Shown here piece by piece: positions 54,182 to 63,799 of a stretch of DNA of 64,000 bases. Source of the DNA: Allomyces arbusculus (taxonomy: Eukaryota > Blastocladiomycota > Blastocladiomycetes > Blastocladiales > Blastocladiaceae). Below the pieces are notes generated by a model that worked only from the letters and a program-made list of their open reading frames with translations, ran no database searches and was not told where the DNA came from. The DNA lies in NCBI GenBank assembly GCA_027604705.1, contig JADHYV010000001.1:62001-126000 (forward strand), written 5' to 3'. The position numbers and the translations under genes were made by a program. Position 1 is the first letter of the stretch. Each line of letters opens with the position of its first letter.

Positions 54182-57153
54182 ATGCTCAGTATGAACATCC
54201 GCCTGCCCAATCAACGTTGATCAGACAAATAACCAGCCGATCGTTGCGAAATCTTCCAGCTGTGGCCGCTCCACCACCGCGAACATCGCCACCCGCTACC
54301 GAAGACGACGATGAAAAGCGCCGCATGCAGCGACGACTGGCTAAGGCCGAAGCCGCACGCAAAGTAATGATTAGGCTTTCTCGCCCTCAACATACTGGAT
54401 TCGGATTCTGAACCTAACTGATCACCTCGGCGCACGTAGGAAGCGCTCGCCAAGATCTCGTCCCGTCGTGCCGGGACTTCGTCGCCGAGAACAACAACAT
54501 CCCAGTCCTCCGTACCGCTACCCACCCCATCGCGCCGCGCGCCGACGACGGCCGCCCGGAGTGCTGCGTCGACTACATCTAAGAACCGTGATGCACCGAC
54601 GTCACGATCCTCTACCCTGCGAGTGCCGACCACTGGCACACGTTCACGGCCCCCACGCCGACCGGAATCAACTGTTGCCAACCGGCCGCCGTCCGAGACG
54701 TGGAATCATGCACCTCGAACCGAATCGACCGAACCGTCCGTCACTAGCTCACCAGCTGAGTCGAGCAGCCGTGACGCCGATCTTGAACCGCCCACAACGA
54801 CCGCGCCTCCTTCTACGTTATCCGCAGCGACCCCCACCAAGTCGCGCATCACAACACCGCTGACTCCCGACGCGATCCGCCCGGACTCTGTCGTGGACGA
54901 AACGATCTCTCGACGCCGTGAAATCGTGGTGGAGCCCGTCGCTACGCCATCGAGGACTCACACTCCGTCGATTGCCTCGCAATCCCGCACCCACTCGTTG
55001 AGCCCGGTCTCGGTCCGATCCGCGTCCTCCCACTCTCTGGCATCGCTCGCCTCTGCACCCGCACTCGCACCGTCTCCACCCGCCGCACCTCGCGTACGCC
55101 GTCCGAGCAGCTCTCCCTCGCTCGCCGTCCCCTCCACCCTCGCCGCGCCCCCTGCACCCGCACCACCCCCATTACCTGCCCCAACCACCACCGCCTCGCC
55201 GCCGACCAAAGACGCGACCGACGCGCGCATTGACCGAATCCTCGGATACCTGCGCGCAGCCGACGACGCGCACCGCTCGCCCACCCCGACCCGGTCCTCC
55301 TACACGGCCCTGAACGCGATCGCCACCACCGTCCCGCTGACCACGCCCGACCCCGTGACCACCGCCACCCCCACGACCGTCTTCGACTCGGTCAAGACCC
55401 GCTTGATCGCTCAGGAACTGGAAGTCGCCGAGAAGCACCGCGTTTGCGAGTTACTCAAATCCCAAGTCAAGCAGTTACGCGCAGCGCATGACGCGGCGGC
55501 CGCCGACCACGCGCGCGAGCTAAAGTCCAAGCTCTCCCTGCAGCGGAAAGAGTACGAGGCCATGGCAGCGCGGCAACTGGCGCTCGTCGACCGCGCGGTC
55601 AAAGACAAGGAAGCCGTCGCGCAACAGGCCGCGCAGCTCGCGGAAAAGGTGGCCAAGATGGACGCGCAATTCCAAGAAAAGCTCGCGGCCGCGCACGCGC
55701 ACCACGCGCGCGAACTCAAGTCGGCCAAGTCCGTCTGGGAAGCCGCGGAAAAGGTGCGTCGCGAGAAGTGGATGGTCGAGAAGGCCGCGAAAATCAAGGA
55801 CCAGACGGTGAAGTCGCTCGAGCCGGAACTGCACCGCGTGCTCGCGCAGCACAAGGCGCAGCTGGCCCTCGCCGAGGACCGGTACCGCGAGCAGCTGAGC
55901 AAGGAGAAGGCGGCGTTGCTCGCGCAGCACGAAGTGCAGATGCAGGCGTTAAGGGATAAGTTGGTCGCCGACCGCCAGGCCGCGTGCGAGGAAGAACGTG
56001 AGTTTGCGCGCGCGCGGTACGCAAAACAGCTGGAGCGCGAGGAAATCGAGTTTCAGCAGGCGAAGCGGAAATTGGCGGCCGAGTATGCCGAGGCGCGCGA
56101 CCAGCAGGCGGCTGCGTTTCGTGCAGAGCGCGCCGAGTTGGAGGCCGGGTTCCGGAAACAGGTGGATGAATTGCGCGCACAGGTCGAGCAGGAAAAGGAC
56201 TCGAGGACGTATGCGCTCGATGAGGCGCGGCGGCGGCACGCCCACGAGCTCTCGGTCGCGGCCGAGCAGGCACGAATCGAGCGCGACTCGTGGATTGCGC
56301 AGCATGCCGCCAAGACCGAGGCCGAGATCAAGGCGCGCGAGCGCGCGCTCAAGGACGCGCTTGTCCGGGAGCGGGATGCCGAGATTGAAAAGATCATTGT
56401 GCGGCTCGAATCCGAGTCGGGGTCGTCAGCGTCCGAGGCCGCGCAGCGGCACCGCGCCGACGTGGAGCGGTTGCGCGCGCAGCATGCCGACGAGGTAAGG
56501 CAGTTGCAGGACCAGTGGCATGTGGCCATGGATAAGATTGCCGCGCTTGGACGGCAGGTCGAGGCCGCGGAACAGGCCAAGACGGAGCTGGATCGCGAGC
56601 GGTGGGGGCTCAAGAATATTCTCGAGACCAAGGACCGCACCATGGATGAAATGCGGCGAGAGCTCGACCGGTTGCGGGCGGGCGAGGCGGCTGTGCGTCG
56701 GCAAGTCGGTGCGTTGTTGCGTCGTTTGGATGGGGATTGAGGGTCCGACAGGAAACTGATGATTTTGGGTCGAATTGCCTTCGTAGAGGAGTCGGTGCAA
56801 GATGAGATCAAGCACCGCGACACGCTGGTCGCGAGCCTGCGCAACGAGCTCGACCGGCTCAAGCGGCAGCTTGAGGACCAGCGCCACGCTATGGACGACC
56901 AGCTGGCGAATGCCGAGCGCGACAAGGTACGTTCCGCTGCCTCCATTCCACGGTGGAGAGGGTAGCCCGTGCCTGACACATCGCGGAACGGTAGGCTGCG
57001 ACGCTCGCCATGCTCGAGGAACGCGTCAAGCAGACGGTCAGCATCAAGGACGAAGCCATGGCCGACCTGCGGCACCAGTTGCAGGACTTGCAAATTCGCA
57101 ACCAGCAGCTCGATCTGCTCTTGGAGCGCCAGCGCAAGGAACTGCTCATGTGA
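54182..57153 (+). CDS. CEP131: Centrosomal/basal-body protein CEP131 (AZI1)
   Basis: Satellite and basal-body coiled-coil protein needed for cilium formation. Exons with matching phases: 54182..54215, 54260..54363, 54440..56708, 56787..56926 and 56995..57153; 901 residues. The first intron would be only 44 nt, so the start is tentative. The N-terminal 330 residues are disordered Ser/Thr/Pro-rich. Then comes a continuous coiled coil with the family landmarks RREKWMVEKAAKIKDQTVKS followed by LEPELHRVLAQHKAQL, RERDAEIEKIIVRLESE, and the C-terminal EERVKQTVSIKDEAMADLRHQ. These align with human CEP131 REKWIDEKTKKIKEVTVRGL, GRDKEIELVIHRLEAD and VHRRVKTALARKEEAVSSLR as I recall them. The exon junction RRQ|VEESVQDEI restores the coil. 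Confidence 0.88.
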
Positions 57154-57231
57154 TACTCGGCGACTCGCATCATTGATCGATTGATACATGATTTTCTTTT
57201 GCGTATGATATTGTACAAAGGTTGGCGTCGA

Positions 57232-58047
57232 CTAGGACGACCCGGCGTCGGCCGACGAGGACGCGACCGCAGCCGCTGCGGCCATGACTTTCGCTGGCGA
57301 CAGGAGGGTCGGTTGAATCGCGGCCGTCGTTTGTTGGGTCGGCACCAGGGCTGGCGGTGACGGTCCGTTGCCAGGCGTGGCCGGCGGTTTGCGCTCGAGA
57401 CGCACGGGATGCATTCGGACGCGGCGGTCAAGAACGTGTTCGAGATCGAGGGTTGCGTCTACCATATGGACATGGTGAGTCGTGAGAACAGCTCGCGATC
57501 CAAGTCCACCGCGCCGTACATTGTCCTGGGTGGTTCTGGTCGTATGGGAGCTCGGCATCCTGACCAGGCTGTGGCGGCCGGGACGGCGGGAGCGCCGGTG
57601 GCGTCTTCTTGAACAGCAGGTCGTTGCCGAGCGCTTCGGTCACTTCGCCGCGGTAGACGTTGGGCCCGACTTGTACGAATTGCGTGGGGCCATCGAGACC
57701 CTATCGATACCGTGTGGTCAATGGGTGGTCACGATCGCGAACCAAGAAAGTTGGACAACGGAGAGTACAATGATCTTGCACTGGAACTCGGCCGCTTCGA
57801 GCTCGGCCAGAGTCAGGTTCTTGCCAAAGTCGAAGAGGAGGTACTCTTCCTGTTGTTGAGTTCCAAGGTCGTGATCAGCGTTGGATTTTGCAGACCGTCG
57901 AATTGTGTCACGCAAGCACACCTCTTCCTCCCACTCGCCTTCGTCCTCCATTTCGACGTCTTTAACCCCATTCTCAACGTGGCCATTCGGCGCCGCGGGC
58001 GCATCGGGTCGGGCTCCATTCGCGTCGGCTGCTGGGTTGGTCATCAT
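57232..58047 (-). CDS. TFIIIC subunit 6 (GTF3C6-like, triple-barrel domain)
   Basis: Subunit of the RNA polymerase III factor that binds tRNA-gene promoters. Four exons: 58047..57922, 57849..57769, 57700..57520 and 57458..57232; 204 residues. The N terminus has an acidic patch (VEMEDEGEWEEE). The triple-barrel core starts at EYLLFDFGKNLTLAELEAAE, continues with IGLDGPTQFVQVGPNVYRGE and VTEALGNDLLFKK, the pattern of the TFIIIC tau55/sfc7/GTF3C6 barrel (x-LDFG..L..EEL, IGLDT-P-LQ-G-YxGEYEE-LGT-LxF). RRVRMHPVRLERKP follows, then an Ala/Ser-rich tail. The first intron is 72 nt, in frame and free of stops. The gene ends 78 bases from the stop of CEP131 on the opposite strand. Confidence 0.85.
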
Positions 58048-58641
58048 TGCGGTCGAAACGGTGTCGGTTGATGAAAGAGACGCGATTGCAGCACTTTGCG
58101 GGAAGCGTGGTGGCTGTGCGCGCTGTCGGAAATGGTGAGGACCGTTGCCGCGACTGACGCACCGAACGAGTCGAGAGTCGAACCTGGGGCCGACTGGCAA
58201 GATGCATGGCCAAGTGATCAGAGACAGATGTTCCAGGATCATGTCAATGAGTGTGACTCAAACCCCACCCAATCTGCATGTGATCCGTTTTCATTGCAGG
58301 TCCAGCCAGATCGCTGCCAAGCCAACCGGCAGGAAACAGCCTGGGTTTACATGCGGCAGTGTGCTGCAGGTCACCGGTTGCACAAAGTGGCGCACCGCCT
58401 TGTTGCTGGATTCGTCCCTGTGCCTCTCCATTCTGGAATCCCCCGAGCGTGGACACGAACCGGTCGGTCCTTCAGCTCGACGGCGGTCCGCGCCAGTGCT
58501 AGCGAGGTTCTCCACCCGATGGCTGCTCGCTCCGGCGCCCGCTCGAACGCGCAAAGCAGTCCCCTTGGCGCTCCAACCCAACCCAACCCGGCTCCCGGCA
58601 TCCGTCTGCACCCATCACCCCGATTTCACGCAGCTTGAACC
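58048..58641. promoter_or_regulatory. Divergent promoter region, TFIIIC subunit (-) and GPI protein (+)
   Basis: About 590 bases between divergent start codons. Open frames are short and overlapping. No TATA box or repeat stands out. Confidence 0.5.
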
Positions 58642-59460
58642 ATGAAGCTCTCGGCCGCACCGACGACCCAGCTCCTGCTCGCACTCGCCGTCGTCCTGCA
58701 CCTGGTTCTCGGCGTGACCGCAGCCATTGAGCGCATTACCCTCACCCGCCCGACCTCGAGCTCAACGTGGACCGCCGGTTCCCCACAATCCATCTCCTGG
58801 GACTACAAGCCGCCATCGAAAGACGTCGACGATGCGACCGTGACCGTGGAGTTGCTCGCGGGCGACGCGAGTATCTTCAGCAGCAATGCCGTGCAAACGT
58901 TTGACAAGTCAGCGTCAGCCAAAGCCGGTGGACTGACGGTGCGCGTAAACGCCGGTGTGGTCAAGGGCGCACAGGGCAAGTTCAAGGTGCGCGTGACAGT
59001 CAACGACTCGGGGTTCATGGGCATCGGCGAGGCGACCGATACGAGCGACGTGTTTGTGATCAAGGCCGCCGAGAATGACGATGACAAGGACAAGGACAAG
59101 AAGTCGAGCACCAGTTCGTCGGCGACCAAGACAACGTCCTTGACCAGTACCAAGTCGTCTAACTCGACAACGACGGCGACGACGCCAGCAACGACGATTG
59201 AGACGGTCGTGATCACGGCCACGCCCACGGCCACGCCCTCATCGGAAAACGATTACCAAGGGTCGCCCTGCGCCAACCAGCAGGTCGTGTGCCGCGACGT
59301 GACGTGCAAGGGCCGCCAGCTGGCCTTCAACGGGTGCGGGAATTGCCAGTGTGGGGCGGCACTCACCGAGTCGTCCGACGCGTGTCCAACGCACAAGGGC
59401 GGGCGCTTGGCTGCGGCCATGGCAGCGGCTGCTGCGCTGCTGCCGGGTTTCGTCGTGTAG
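58642..59460 (+). CDS. GPI-anchored Ser/Thr-rich protein with Kre9/Knh1-type domain
   Basis: Intronless, 272 residues. Signal peptide MKLSAAPTTQLLLALAVVLH. The mature start IERITLTRPTSSSTWTAGSP then SISWDYKP is the classic N-terminal signature of the fungal Ser-Thr-rich GPI family related to Kre9/Knh1, an Ig-like beta-sandwich; VELLAGDASIFSS and FKVRVTVNDSGFMGIGEATD complete it. Residues 145-205 are Lys/Asp then Thr/Ser rich (a glycosylated stalk). A small six-Cys module follows (CANQQVVCRDVTC, CGNCQCG, CPTHKG). The C terminus, AAAMAAAAALLPGFVV, is a GPI-attachment signal. Expected location is the cell surface or wall, with a role in wall glucan assembly or adhesion inferred. Confidence 0.85.
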   Translation: MKLSAAPTTQLLLALAVVLHLVLGVTAAIERITLTRPTSSSTWTAGSPQSISWDYKPPSKDVDDATVTVELLAGDASIFSSNAVQTFDKSASAKAGGLTVRVNAGVVKGAQGKFKVRVTVNDSGFMGIGEATDTSDVFVIKAAENDDDKDKDKKSSTSSSATKTTSLTSTKSSNSTTTATTPATTIETVVITATPTATPSSENDYQGSPCANQQVVCRDVTCKGRQLAFNGCGNCQCGAALTESSDACPTHKGGRLAAAMAAAAALLPGFVV

Positions 59461-59753
59461 TAGAAAGGCTCCGTCGAGATGATGACGTAGAGACTGGTGC
59501 AGGGGCATGCGTGGCGGCGGTCACGGTCGCTCGATTTTGATTCCATTTTGTTGGCTGCACCGCGCGCTGCAGCGGCCTGTCCTTTTTTCTCCCGGTTACA
59601 ACAGAAAACGATTTTGCATCTGTGTGACGTGCTCCCCTCCCGATGATACGGTATCGTACTTTAGCAAAGAACACGGTTTTATCAATACCCGCCGCAGCGC
59701 AAACGATTTGCAAGTTCGCTCCCGCCTCTCCATCCATGGGAGTGTCCATCCCA

Positions 59754-62700
59754 TCAATACCACGCCCACCACCCGCTGAATAGCCACGCCATGCGCGACT
59801 GCCGTACCGGCCCTCCGACTGGCGATGCTGCCCGCGGCGCCTCCGACTCGACTGCACTCTCGTACCCATCATCATCATCATCATCACTGTCCACCCCCAA
59901 TGACACATCGTCCTCCTCCCCCTCGCCCACCGCCTGCTGCTGCGAAGCTGCAGCTCGATCCACGTCTCCGACCCGTACCCACCCGTTCAATCGGCGCAGT
60001 CGGCCCTGGAACACGACGACCGGCCGCTTTGGCGCGATCGTGACTGCCGCGACAGGCGCGACCGATCCAGTGGCCGTCGACGCGCGCGACCGCACGGTCG
60101 GCGTGCGCACGAGTGGGATGCGTGATGGTGACGGTGACCGTTCGCTCACGTCCTCGCCATCGTCCACAGGCACCGTGTGGTCATGCGAGACGTCCGGCCA
60201 CGCAGTGGCCGAGGATCCCGTTACAAGACACATTGCATGCAGCAAAACCAGGACGACCGTCCCGCGCACGAGCGAGGGCACGAGTCGCCACCCGGTCGGG
60301 ACGGCGGGTGCAGCGGGACAGACGCCGTGGTCGGTGGGCGACGCGCCGCTGCCGCCGCCGACGGAGACGGTCGTCTGAGTCGCAGCGAGTGGCGCGGCGG
60401 ATGAGGTGGATGACGAGACGGATCCGAACCGCCGGTGTGCGGCTTCGGCGGGTGGCGAGACGGGACGGACCAGACTCGCGGTCGACGCGGTCGCCATGAG
60501 CGGGTTACGCCGTGGGAGCGGCGGCCAGGCGCCGGCGAAAGGCTGGTCGCGCGGTGGGAGCGTGGGGGTGGTGATGCTTGTGAGGACCGGAGACAATGAG
60601 GCCGAGGGGGTAAGCGGCTCGCTGGCCGGGCCCAGCACGGGCGTGGTGGTTGCAGAGATCAACTCGGGTTCGGCAGGTGCGTTCGGTGGGGTCGCTGCAC
60701 GCTCGATTGGTATGGGCTGAACCGGTGGCGCTGGCGTGGAGGGTCTCGCCTGGATCAGACCACGCACCGGGGTCGGTGGTGCCGAGTACGCGGAGGGCTT
60801 GGTGAGCAAACCCGGCCTCGCCGTGGCGGCGGTCGCGGCCATGTGCGTCGCCGCGAGGTGCTGAATGACCTGGTGCGCCATTTCGAGCTGCGTCTCAAGA
60901 TCCTTGATCTTCCCCGCGCTCCGTTCCTGGGCCGCGACAAGCTCGTCAATCCGGGTCGCCATCTGCACGCGCTCCTCTTCGCCCGTGTCGATGATGCGCG
61001 GCGGCGCGTGCCGCGTCATGTCGAGCTGCGTTTCGAGGACCTTGATCGTTTGTACATTCCGCTCCTGGGCTGCGACGAGCTCGTCGATCCGCGCAGCTAG
61101 CTGCGCCCGCTCCTCCTCGCCCGTGTCGATGATACGCGGCGGCGCGTGCTGCGCCTTGTCGAGCTGCACTTCGAGGTCCTTGATCGTGCGCACGCTTCGT
61201 TCCTGGGCGACGGCCAACTCTTCGATCCGCGCCGCCATTTGCGCGCGCTCCTCGTCCGTTTCCACGACCCGTGAATGACGCGCCATTGATGACGACGAAA
61301 ACAACGCGTCAGCCGACTCGAGTTCGTCGCAAAGGCTCGCGCGCTTCCGCGCCACCGACGAGAGACTTGCTTTACTCCCTCCCAGCGACTCATCGACACC
61401 TTGCTCGTGCATCGGCAACTCCACACTCTCCACCTTGTCCAACTTCTCGTGCTCCACCTCCTCCTCGTCGGCAAGTGAAGCACCTGCGAGCAACGTTGCC
61501 GCATGCTGGTGCTCGGCCGCGACCGCCTGCGCAACCGCCAACTCTGCCTGACACGCCTCCAGCTGCGTGATCAACTCCCCCTCGCGCGCGGCCAACTCCT
61601 CAACCTGCTCGACCAACGCGGCCCGTTCGGCCTCCAGTTCCGCCATCTGTTCCCGTAACGGCTCCACCGCGCTCCGCAGCTCATCCCTTGCAGTCCTCGC
61701 CGCGGTCAACTGCGGCTCCAACCTCCTCAACGCCTCCACGGCCTTGTCCCGTTCCGCAGCCGCAGCCGCTTCCGCCGCCACCGCGGCTAACGCGTCTCGG
61801 CGCGCCAGCGCCGCACTTGCGCGTGCAGCCGCGAGCGCGTCAGCGAGTTCCTTGGCAGCGGCTTCGGCGTCGGCGAGGTGCGCGGCGTCACGGTCGTGGT
61901 GTGCCGCGAGTAATCGTGTGTGGTCCCGGAGCGTCCGGATCGTGCGGTCCCGATCGACGAGTTGGGATTCGAGCCGACGGACGAGGTCGTCGTCGGAGAT
62001 GGAGGTGGCGTGAGGGTCGGGTTTCGGGCCGGCGAGAGTGTCGCGCCGCCGCAGAGCTGGGGGAGCGCGGCGTCGAGGTTCGGGGGTGGTGGGGTCCTGG
62101 TCGTCGGAGTCAGGAGCGAGGAGGTCCGGCATTGAGTGGCCCGTGGCGGTGGTGGATGGGCGTCGCGCAGGAGACGCGGTGCGCGACGAAGTGGACCCGC
62201 GCCGCGTGCGGGCGGGCGCGGTGGCAAGTTTGGTCGGTACGGCTTGTCGTGGGAGTCGGTCGAGCCGTGCTGATAACCAAGTCGGGTCATGGTGGTCGTC
62301 GACAACCGCGTCGGTACTGTCAGTGATCAGGTCGGCCGCGTCGGCGAGTGGTAGTGACGCGCGGCTGGTCGTGACCCAGGTGCCGCCCGACGATGGGCTT
62401 GTCGGCAGAGACGACGCGTCCGGGTCGGCCTGGGGTACGCCGTCGTTGGGATCTGATTGATCGAGCGGCGCCGCAGGCGCGTCGACCGGCCCAGCGGCCA
62501 TCACTGGTGCGGGCGCGGGCGCAGGTGGAGCGTCGGCATGCTGCATGGCAGCGACCATGGCGAGCCAGGTAGCGTGGTCGACAGGCAAATCGCGCAGCCC
62601 GTTTTTGTCGGCCATGGCATCGAACCGGTCGAGGTCGGCGGGCGCGAGCAGGGATTGCGCGCGCGCCTCGGCGAGGAGCTGTGCGACGGTCGCCATTTCT

Positions 62701-63158
62701 GTGGGCGCGTCTTGATCGTCGTTGGACGTGGCAGGGGCACGGCTGATCACCTCTTCCCCGTCGCCGTTTTCAGGTGGCACTGGCACCGTCACCGCGGGCC
62801 TGGGCGAGCGCGATCGTGGCCCAGCAACGGCTGCCGGTTGTTGGTGTGCTGTTGTGCCCAACCGCGTCGGCGACCGACCGGTGCGGATCACGGTGCGCAG
62901 ACCGCCCGACGACGCGGCCGCGGCACGGCGCGACGACGGGCGCACGAGCCGCGGGCGCGCCGAGAGGGTTGGGGCCACGGTCGCAGCGTGGTAGCTCTTG
63001 GGCCGTGGCCGGGACCCATGGACGGCCTGGATCTTGCTGGGCGAGGGCGGGTGCGGCAGGTGGTGATGATCGATCACGTCCGCGGGCGCAGGGTCCACGG
63101 CAGCGTCGGGCTCGTTGTCGTTGCCGCGGTAGGCGGGCGGGCGCACGTCGGCGTCCAT
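59754..63158 (-). CDS. Long coiled-coil protein with C-terminal membrane helix, unrecognised
   Basis: One open frame. The start at 63158 (MDADVRPPAYRG) gives 1,134 residues; 63194 or further upstream are alternatives, since the frame is open to 63776. The N-terminal 390 residues are disordered and basic/Pro-rich. A coiled coil starts near SISDDDLVRRLESQLVDRDR and runs through DALAAARASAALARRDALAA to about residue 800, including three 46-residue tandem repeats (separate entry). A Pro/Thr/Ser segment follows. One hydrophobic helix lies about 130 residues before the end (GTVVLVLLHAMCLVTG). The last part is acidic (GVDSDDDDDDGYESA) and ends WLFSGWWAWY, an aromatic end that could insert in a membrane. 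The layout recalls golgins or other tethers, but no family motif is present. Confidence 0.7.
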   Translation of the reverse strand: MDADVRPPAYRGNDNEPDAAVDPAPADVIDHHHLPHPPSPSKIQAVHGSRPRPKSYHAATVAPTLSARPRLVRPSSRRAAAASSGGLRTVIRTGRSPTRLGTTAHQQPAAVAGPRSRSPRPAVTVPVPPENGDGEEVISRAPATSNDDQDAPTEMATVAQLLAEARAQSLLAPADLDRFDAMADKNGLRDLPVDHATWLAMVAAMQHADAPPAPAPAPVMAAGPVDAPAAPLDQSDPNDGVPQADPDASSLPTSPSSGGTWVTTSRASLPLADAADLITDSTDAVVDDHHDPTWLSARLDRLPRQAVPTKLATAPARTRRGSTSSRTASPARRPSTTATGHSMPDLLAPDSDDQDPTTPEPRRRAPPALRRRDTLAGPKPDPHATSISDDDLVRRLESQLVDRDRTIRTLRDHTRLLAAHHDRDAAHLADAEAAAKELADALAAARASAALARRDALAAVAAEAAAAAERDKAVEALRRLEPQLTAARTARDELRSAVEPLREQMAELEAERAALVEQVEELAAREGELITQLEACQAELAVAQAVAAEHQHAATLLAGASLADEEEVEHEKLDKVESVELPMHEQGVDESLGGSKASLSSVARKRASLCDELESADALFSSSSMARHSRVVETDEERAQMAARIEELAVAQERSVRTIKDLEVQLDKAQHAPPRIIDTGEEERAQLAARIDELVAAQERNVQTIKVLETQLDMTRHAPPRIIDTGEEERVQMATRIDELVAAQERSAGKIKDLETQLEMAHQVIQHLAATHMAATAATARPGLLTKPSAYSAPPTPVRGLIQARPSTPAPPVQPIPIERAATPPNAPAEPELISATTTPVLGPASEPLTPSASLSPVLTSITTPTLPPRDQPFAGAWPPLPRRNPLMATASTASLVRPVSPPAEAAHRRFGSVSSSTSSAAPLAATQTTVSVGGGSGASPTDHGVCPAAPAVPTGWRLVPSLVRGTVVLVLLHAMCLVTGSSATAWPDVSHDHTVPVDDGEDVSERSPSPSRIPLVRTPTVRSRASTATGSVAPVAAVTIAPKRPVVVFQGRLRRLNGWVRVGDVDRAAASQQQAVGEGEEDDVSLGVDSDDDDDDGYESAVESEAPRAASPVGGPVRQSRMAWLFSGWWAWY
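60846..61260 (-). repeat. Three 46-residue coding tandem repeats
   Basis: Three copies of a 138-base unit encode RAQ-AARI-EL--AQERS, TIK-LE-QLD and HAPPRIIDTGEE. Copies 1 and 2 are nearly identical in protein; the third loses the HAPPRIIDTG end. The repeat keeps coiled-coil heptads and inserts a PP break each time, giving rods separated by hinges. It arose by in-frame duplication. Confidence 0.85.
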
Positions 63159-63799
63159 GGTGGCAGTCAGGGGCGATTCCGAGCCGGACAGCATCCAGGT
63201 GCGGGTGATCAACGAGCAAGCGCGTGTGGGGAGGCCATGAGCCGTGACCTGAGTGTGAAGGTCGGGTTGCGGCCGGTCGGGGCGCGATCTAGCAAGTGAG
63301 GGCGGTTCGTATGTGCGGTCGTTGCGCGCGTCCGTTGCACACGGTCGTGTCGCAGCAGCCGGCGTCGCGCAGCCAACTTGGTCGGGCCGTCGTCGTCCAG
63401 GATGTCGCGCGCCGTGGAGAAGACACGGCGGTGGAGGTGCGGGACACTTTCCGTCGGTGCGAGACTTGCCCCGTGCCGGTCGCGTGCCAGGCACGTGGCT
63501 GGGAGACGCGCTCAGCGGCTTGCATTGCACTTTGATCATGATCACGACGCGTCGCGCAGGCTCGCTGGCCGCGCCGTTTTTCAGCGCGCGGGTTGCCTGC
63601 CGTGTTCCCCATAAATCCGTGCCCCCGCGCACTCTCTCCCCCAAACACGACCCTTCTCCCGCCCGCACTGCCAGCAGCTTTCCCCACCCGTTCGCGCCCG
63701 CCCCCGCCCGCTGCCGCCCGCTCGCCCGCGGCTGCCCACTCGTCCGCACCGGCCATTGCCGCCCTCCCCCACCCAAAAACCGCCCCCATCACCACCGCC
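63159..63799. promoter_or_regulatory. Divergent promoter region, coiled-coil protein (-) and partial gene (+)
   Basis: About 640 bases, GC-rich and therefore open in several frames. The minus-strand frame continues to 63776, so part could be an N-terminal extension of the coiled-coil protein. A C-rich tract sits before the plus-strand ATG at 63800. Confidence 0.4.
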
